From Oscillospiraceae bacterium (lineage in GTDB: Bacteria; Bacillota; Clostridia; Oscillospirales; Acutalibacteraceae), in NCBI GenBank assembly GCA_902782805.1, contig CACZON010000277.1:1-9448 (forward strand): DNA of 9,448 bases, read 5' to 3'. The notes under the pieces are model-generated. The model was given only the letters and a program-made list of their open reading frames with translations. It was not told the origin of the DNA and ran no database searches. Below are positions 5,879 to 9,448 of this stretch, piece by piece. The first letter of the stretch is position 1. Each line of letters opens with the position of its first letter. Position numbers and translations under genes: made by a program.

Positions 5879-7291
5879 ATGATCCTTTACAATTCACGCG
5901 GAGCGAAAAAAGAAGAATTCAAGCCGTATGAGCCGGGAAAAGTCCGCATGTATACCTGCGGGCCTACAGTCTATCATTTTGCGCATATCGGAAATCTGCG
6001 CACCTATATTATGGAAGACATCCTCGAAAAATATCTGCGCTATCTTGGCTATGACGTCAAGCGCGTGATGAATATTACGGACGTCGGACATCTGACAAGC
6101 GACGCCGATACCGGCGAAGACAAGATGCTCAAAGGCGCGAAGCGCGAGCATAAAACCGTGATGGAGATCGCCGATTTCTATACGAAGGCATTTTTCTCGG
6201 ATTGCGCAAAGCTGAATATCAAGACGCCGGACGTCATCGAGCCGGCGACGAACTGCATCCCCGAGTTCATCAAAATGGTCGAAGCGCTCCTCGAAAAAGG
6301 CTTCGCCTACGAAGCGGGCGGAAATATCTATTTCGATACCTCGAAGCTTTCGGATTATTACGTTTTCGGCAACCAGAACGAAGAGGACCTCGAGGTCGGC
6401 GTGCGCGAGAGCGTTGAAGAAGATACGAACAAGCGCAACAAAAGCGATTTCGTCCTCTGGTTCACGAAGTCGAAATTCGAAGATCAGGAGCTCAAATGGG
6501 ACAGCCCCTTCGGCGTCGGTTATCCCGGCTGGCATATCGAGTGCTCCGCGATCAGTATCAAGCATCTCGGCGAGCATCTCGATCTGCACTGCGGCGGGAT
6601 CGACAACGCTTTCCCGCATCATACGAACGAGATCGCCCAGAGCGAAGCGTATCTCGGCCACGAGTGGTGCCCGCACTGGTTCCACGTGCTCCATCTGCGC
6701 GACGCGCGCGGCAAGATGAGCAAATCGAGCGGCAATTTCCTGATCCTCTCGCTTCTGGAAGAGAAGGGCTACGATCCGCTCGTCTACCGGATGTTCTGCC
6801 TCCAGTCCCATTACAGAAAACCGCTCGTCTTTACGTTTGAGACGCTCGATAATACAAAGGTCGCCTATGAAAAGCTGCGCCGCAGGATCGCTGCGCTCAA
6901 GCGGGAAGGAGAACCGGATCTCGCCGCCGCGGAACCGTACCGTGAAAGCTTCCGCGCCGCGATGGACAACGATCTCAATTCCTCTCTGGCGCTGACGAGC
7001 GTTTACGACGTCCTTAAGGCGGATCTTTCGGATGCAACGAAGCTCTGGCTGCTGGAGGATTTCGACCGCGTCCTTTCGCTCAATTTGACGACGCCGCTTC
7101 CCGAAGCGGAAGCGCCCAAGCCGCAAGATGATCCCGCAGCCGCCGAGATCGAAGCGCTGATCGAAAAGCGCACGCAGGCGCGTAAAAACAAGGATTGGGC
7201 CACAGCCGATGCGATCCGTGATCAGCTTCGCGAAAAACACGTGGTTCTTGTCGACACGCCGCAGGGAATTTCCTGGCACTTTGAAAATTAA
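5879..7291 (+). CDS. cysS: Cysteinyl-tRNA synthetase
   Basis: This class I aminoacyl-tRNA synthetase attaches cysteine to tRNA-Cys. The 470-residue product has the usual length and motifs: the N-terminal CGPTVYHFAHIGN with the HIGH-type signature as HIGN (36-39), KMSKS in GKMSKSSGN (279-283), and likely zinc ligands Cys27, Cys222 (WHIEC), His247 and Glu251 (FPHHTNE), spaced as in E. coli CysRS. The zinc selects cysteine by binding its thiol. A helical domain (about 330-420) and a basic C-terminal region (about 425-470) follow for tRNA contact. AAAGAGG at 5861-5867 lies 11 bases before the ATG. The 57-base gap after pgsA has no terminator or convincing promoter, so cysS may be the last gene of the recA unit. 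I see no T-box leader; the gap is too short for one. Confidence 0.97.
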   Translation: MILYNSRGAKKEEFKPYEPGKVRMYTCGPTVYHFAHIGNLRTYIMEDILEKYLRYLGYDVKRVMNITDVGHLTSDADTGEDKMLKGAKREHKTVMEIADFYTKAFFSDCAKLNIKTPDVIEPATNCIPEFIKMVEALLEKGFAYEAGGNIYFDTSKLSDYYVFGNQNEEDLEVGVRESVEEDTNKRNKSDFVLWFTKSKFEDQELKWDSPFGVGYPGWHIECSAISIKHLGEHLDLHCGGIDNAFPHHTNEIAQSEAYLGHEWCPHWFHVLHLRDARGKMSKSSGNFLILSLLEEKGYDPLVYRMFCLQSHYRKPLVFTFETLDNTKVAYEKLRRRIAALKREGEPDLAAAEPYRESFRAAMDNDLNSSLALTSVYDVLKADLSDATKLWLLEDFDRVLSLNLTTPLPEAEAPKPQDDPAAAEIEALIEKRTQARKNKDWATADAIRDQLREKHVVLVDTPQGISWHFEN

Positions 7292-7303
7292 AATATTTTC
7301 AAA
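7280..7303 (+). repeat. AT-rich inverted repeat at the end of cysS
   Basis: TTTGAAAAT (7280-7288) and ATTTTCAAA (7295-7303) are perfect inverted arms of 9 bases around a 6-base loop that begins with the cysS stop codon (7289-7291). Each arm has only one G or C and there is no following T-run, so it is not a standard intrinsic terminator. It lies 7 bases before the -35 box of acpP, so it could be a weak 3'-end hairpin or a protein-binding site. Confidence 0.4.
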
Positions 7304-7310
7304 ATAGCAG

Positions 7311-7339
7311 TTGACAAACACGAATGAAGCTAATAATAT
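7311..7339 (+). promoter_or_regulatory. Sigma-A-type promoter of acpP
   Basis: A perfect TTGACA (7311-7316) and TAATAT (7334-7339, 4 of 6) are 17 bases apart. The start would be near 7346, giving a leader of about 45 bases. No FapR-like operator was recognised. Confidence 0.75.
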
Positions 7340-7390
7340 GTTTTATGGAAAAACTCTTTCCGATGATTACGGACCGAAGGGGGATTTAAT

Positions 7391-7618
7391 ATGGTACTTG
7401 AAAAGGTAATTTCTATTCTGAGCGATCAGTTTGACGTAGACGAAACGACGATCACGCCGGATACTTTAATTGCGGATGATCTGGGCGCGGATTCGCTCGA
7501 TGTAGTCGATCTTGTGATGTCGATTGAAGATGAATTTGAAATCGAGGTTCCGGATGAAGCGATCGAAGGAATCAAAACGGTCAATGATATCGTAAAATTC
7601 GTTGAAGACCACACCTGA
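7391..7618 (+). CDS. acpP: Acyl carrier protein
   Basis: The acyl carrier protein carries growing fatty acyl chains on a phosphopantetheine arm in the cytoplasm. The 75-residue product has the normal size and strong acidity and carries the attachment motif as DDLGADSLDVVDLV, with Ser35 as the modified residue (family DSL motif). The helix after the serine (VVDLVMSIEDEFEIEVPDE) is the recognition helix for partner enzymes and is well conserved. The ATG at 7391 follows AAGGGGG (7377-7383) at a good distance. Its own promoter and terminator make it a one-gene unit between two tRNA synthetase genes; no other fatty-acid synthesis gene is in the window, whereas acpP more often lies beside fabF, fabD or rnc. 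The high conservation favours the fatty-acid ACP over a polyketide or D-alanyl carrier protein. Confidence 0.95.
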   Translation: MVLEKVISILSDQFDVDETTITPDTLIADDLGADSLDVVDLVMSIEDEFEIEVPDEAIEGIKTVNDIVKFVEDHT

Positions 7619-7636
7619 TCCGAATTCTGTATGCAG

Positions 7637-7669
7637 AAACCGGCTTCCCGAAGAGGAAGCCGGCTTTTT
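7637..7669 (+). terminator. Intrinsic terminator after acpP
   Basis: CCGGCTTCC (7640-7648) pairs perfectly with GGAAGCCGG (7655-7663) across a 6-base loop, followed by CTTTTT (7664-7669). It begins 21 bases after the acpP stop. Confidence 0.93.
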
Positions 7670-7684
7670 ACTTTCCGGAAAGAC

Positions 7685-7713
7685 TTGAAAACTGAAGCGG
7701 TACACGCTATAAT
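7685..7713 (+). promoter_or_regulatory. Sigma-A-type promoter of proS
   Basis: TTGAAA (7685-7690, 5 of 6) and a perfect TATAAT (7708-7713) are 17 bases apart, just after the acpP terminator. The start would be near 7720, giving a leader of about 32 bases, too short for a T-box. Confidence 0.85.
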
Positions 7714-7751
7714 GATAAAGATTGAAACCTTAGAAGAAAGGCGAATGTAAT

Positions 7752-9191
7752 ATGGCGGAAAACAAAAAAATGGTGGAAGCCATCACCCCGATGGACGTTG
7801 ACTTTGCGAAATGGTATACCGATATCGTCCGCAAAGCGGAGCTGATGGACTATTCAAGCGTAAAAGGCTGCATGGTGATCGAGCCTTACGGTTACGCAAT
7901 CTGGGAAAATATTCAAAGAGATCTCGATGCGCGCTTCAAAAAAGTCGGCGTGCAGAACGTATATATGCCGCTGCTGATCCCGGAGAGCCTTCTGCAGAAG
8001 GAAAAGGATCACGTTGCGGGATTTGCCCCGGAAGTAGCCTGGGTCACGCAGGGCGGCGACGAGCAGCTTGCCGAGCGTCTCTGCATCCGGCCTACGAGTG
8101 AAACGCTTTTCTGCGAGCATTTCGCGAAGGTGATCGAATCTTACCGGGATCTGCCGAAGATTTATAACCAGTGGTGCTCCGTCATGCGCTGGGAGAAGAC
8201 GACGCGCCCGTTCCTGCGCTCCTCCGAGTTCTTATGGCAGGAAGGCCATACGATGCACGAAACGGCCGAGGAAGCAAAAGAGGAAACGCTGCGCATGCTC
8301 GGCGTCTACCGCGATTTTTATCTGGAGTCGCTTGCAATCCCGGCGATCACCGGACAGAAGACCGAAAAGGAAAAATTCGCCGGTGCGGAAGCGACGTATA
8401 CGATTGAGCCGATGATGCACAACGGCGTTGCGCTTCAGGGCGGCACGTCCCATTATTTCGGAGACGGGTTCGCGAAGAGCTTCGGCATTACGTTCACCGG
8501 TCGCGATAATACCCTCCAGTATCCCCACCAGACCTCGTGGGGGGTATCGACGCGCATGATCGGCGCGATCATCATGGTTCACGGCGACGACAACGGCCTC
8601 GTGCTCCCGCCCGCGATCGCTCCGATCCAGGCGGTCGTCATTCCGGTTGCGATGCATAAGGAGGGCGTGCTCGAAAACGCCCGTGCGCTCTGCGATCGGC
8701 TTTCGGCGAAATTCCGCATGAAGATCGACGACAGCGCCCAGTCCCCGGGCTGGAAATTCAGCCAGTACGAGATGCTCGGCGTTCCGGTACGCATCGAGCT
8801 CGGCCCGAAGGATATCGAAAAGAACCAGTGCGTTCTCGTTCGGCGCGACAACCGCGAGAAAATCTTCGCAAGCCTCGATACGATCGAAGAGACGCTCGAG
8901 CAGACGCTGCGCGACGTTCACGACGCGCTTGTCGAAAAAGCGAGAAAGAACCTGGAGGAGAAGACCCACTACGCGAAGACGCTCGACGAGATGATCGAGA
9001 TCTCGAAGAACAAGCCGGGCTTCATCAACGCCATGTGGTGCGGCGACGCAGCATGCGAGGATAAGATCAAGGAAGTAACGGGCGGCGTAAAATCGAGATG
9101 CATCCCCTTTAACGAGGAGCATTTCTCGGATACCTGCGTCTGCTGCGGAAAGCCGGCGCTTCATCACGTTGTCTGGGGCAGACAGTATTGA
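7752..9191 (+). CDS. proS: Prolyl-tRNA synthetase, short archaeal/eukaryal-like type
   Basis: This class II synthetase attaches proline to tRNA-Pro. The 479-residue product is the short form: there is no room for the roughly 180-residue editing domain that long bacterial ProRS carry between motifs 2 and 3. Visible parts are RPTSE (113-117), the motif 2 region RWEKTTRPFLRSSEFLWQEG (146-165), the proline-site stretch ending LQGGTSHYFG (228-237), motif 3 GVSTRMIG (264-271), an anticodon-binding domain (about 291-395), and a C-terminal zinc-binding domain with C430, C435, C462, C464 and C465. The C-terminal ending WGRQY, with terminal Tyr, is typical of the archaeal type. The ATG at 7752 is preceded by GAAAGG at 7736-7741. 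It has its own promoter and terminator. This type is common in Clostridia and some other bacteria. It lacks editing in cis, so a separate Ala-tRNA-Pro deacylase would be expected elsewhere. Confidence 0.96.
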   Translation: MAENKKMVEAITPMDVDFAKWYTDIVRKAELMDYSSVKGCMVIEPYGYAIWENIQRDLDARFKKVGVQNVYMPLLIPESLLQKEKDHVAGFAPEVAWVTQGGDEQLAERLCIRPTSETLFCEHFAKVIESYRDLPKIYNQWCSVMRWEKTTRPFLRSSEFLWQEGHTMHETAEEAKEETLRMLGVYRDFYLESLAIPAITGQKTEKEKFAGAEATYTIEPMMHNGVALQGGTSHYFGDGFAKSFGITFTGRDNTLQYPHQTSWGVSTRMIGAIIMVHGDDNGLVLPPAIAPIQAVVIPVAMHKEGVLENARALCDRLSAKFRMKIDDSAQSPGWKFSQYEMLGVPVRIELGPKDIEKNQCVLVRRDNREKIFASLDTIEETLEQTLRDVHDALVEKARKNLEEKTHYAKTLDEMIEISKNKPGFINAMWCGDAACEDKIKEVTGGVKSRCIPFNEEHFSDTCVCCGKPALHHVVWGRQY

Positions 9192-9206
9192 TCAAACGAA
9201 AAAATC

Positions 9207-9246
9207 AAAAGAGACGGCAAAGCGAAACGCTTCGCCGTCTCTTTTT
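9207..9246 (+). terminator. Intrinsic terminator after proS
   Basis: GAGACGGC (9211-9218) pairs with GCCGTCTC (9234-9241). An inner stem of AAGCG (9220-9224) and CGCTT (9228-9232) closes a 3-base loop, with a single A-C mismatch between the stems. A-runs before and TTTTT after (9242-9246) extend it, so it could work on both strands. It starts 15 bases after the proS stop. Confidence 0.93.
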
Positions 9247-9308
9247 GCATGAACCTTTCCCTGCGCGGAAAAATAAAGAAGTTAATAAATCTTTTACAAA
9301 TAAAGGGC

Positions 9309-9342
9309 TTGACAAAACGCCGGTATAATGGTACATTATAAT
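9309..9342 (+). promoter_or_regulatory. Promoter region of hrcA, with ambiguous -10 box
   Basis: A perfect TTGACA lies at 9309-9314. Two perfect TATAAT hexamers follow at 9324-9329 and 9337-9342, but their spacers from TTGACA are 9 and 22 bases. At the standard 17-base spacing the -10 would be TACATT (9332-9337, 4 of 6). A promoter is almost certainly here because the CIRCE operator follows; the exact -10 is uncertain. Confidence 0.65.
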
Positions 9343-9348
9343 CAAGAT

Positions 9349-9375
9349 TTAGCACTCGAGCTAAATGAGTGCTAA
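9349..9375 (+). promoter_or_regulatory. CIRCE operator (HrcA binding site)
   Basis: TTAGCACTC (9349-9357), a 9-base spacer, and GAGTGCTAA (9367-9375) match the CIRCE consensus exactly (TTAGCACTC-N9-GAGTGCTAA). HrcA binds this site to repress heat-shock operons and is released when GroEL is busy with unfolded proteins. It lies at or just after the expected transcription start, 20 bases before hrcA, so the operon should be autoregulated. Confidence 0.98.
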
Positions 9376-9395
9376 ACGACCGTGAGGGGTTTACG

Positions 9396-9448
9396 ATGAC
9401 ATTAACGCAAAGAAAAATGAAAATTCTGGCGGCGATTGTAAACTCGTA
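9396..9448 (+). CDS. hrcA: Heat-inducible transcription repressor HrcA (start only)
   Basis: Only the first 17 codons are inside the window. The residues MTLTQRKMKILAAIVNS match the start of HrcA, whose N-terminal winged-helix domain begins with a pattern like LTxRQxxIL-x-IVxxY. The ATG follows GAGGGG (9384-9389) by 6 bases, and a perfect CIRCE operator lies just upstream. HrcA represses its own operon and usually groESL; in Firmicutes hrcA is normally followed by grpE, dnaK and dnaJ, which would lie beyond the right edge. The short fragment alone would be weak evidence; with CIRCE it is strong. Confidence 0.92.
   Translation, partial: MTLTQRKMKILAAIVNS

Noticed and set aside
5894..7321. Long antisense open frame (475 codons) covering all of cysS, with similar ones opposite the DUF1385 gene, prmC, recA and proS
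   Set aside because: These frames are aligned codon-to-codon with the real genes, so they stay open simply because TTA, CTA and TCA codons are rare in the sense strand. The real genes have full conserved motifs, and the antisense products have no recognisable domains.
7745..7750. Start-stop ATGTAA one base before the proS ATG
   Set aside because: It lies only 3 bases after the AAAGG of the ribosome binding site, too close for initiation, and six-base start-stops arise easily by chance.
9249..9341. Small open frame of about 30 codons between proS and hrcA
   Set aside because: It begins right after the T-run of the proS terminator, has no ribosome binding site, runs through the hrcA promoter and is Lys/Leu-rich AT sequence without features.
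1..9448. Mobile element, CRISPR array, toxin-antitoxin or defence system
   Set aside because: No direct-repeat arrays, transposase or integrase motifs, or tRNA-flanked insertions were seen. All genes are recognisable housekeeping genes on one strand with uniform codon use.

Overview
The window is about 9.4 kb of core bacterial chromosome with every gene on the + strand. The most likely source is a Firmicutes/Clostridia-type organism of moderate GC, probably an uncultured gut-type lineage. That placement is an inference from several signs: a perfect CIRCE operator ahead of hrcA, a yqhQ-type DUF1385 gene next to prmC, a short archaeal-type prolyl-tRNA synthetase, a recA-recX-rimO-pgsA cluster, strong AGGAGG-like ribosome binding sites and sigma-A-like promoters. 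I cannot name the genus.

Layout. Bases 2-304 hold the C-terminal ATP-binding end of a sensor histidine kinase. It overlaps by 4 bases a DUF1385 membrane protein (301-1248), which overlaps prmC by 4 bases (GTG start at 1245). A clear promoter sits on the prmC stop codon and starts a second unit: recA (2155-3261), recX (ATGA overlap), rimO and pgsA (start set by a Shine-Dalgarno that contains the rimO stop). After 57 bases with no terminator comes cysS (5879-7291), which may be the last gene of that unit. acpP (7391-7618) is a single-gene unit with its own promoter and intrinsic terminator. proS (7752-9191) is likewise a single-gene unit with its own promoter and a strong terminator. The window ends in the regulatory region and first 17 codons of hrcA, the heat-shock repressor, preceded by its CIRCE operator.

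The genes serve general housekeeping: signal sensing, release-factor modification (prmC), recombination and its control (recA, recX), ribosomal protein S12 modification (rimO), phospholipid synthesis (pgsA), tRNA charging (cysS, proS), fatty acid synthesis (acpP) and heat-shock control (hrcA). No mobile element, CRISPR array, tRNA or rRNA gene is visible, and no intergenic gap exceeds 204 bases.

I did not find a convincing undescribed system. The points most worth a second look are small. They are a GGQ tripeptide in the DUF1385 protein encoded beside prmC, the permuted gene order (no prfA or cinA in the expected places), unusual spacing of promoter hexamers before hrcA, a non-consensus stretch beside a cluster-binding cysteine in RimO, a possible leader ORF ahead of acpP, and a strong excess of GATC sites.
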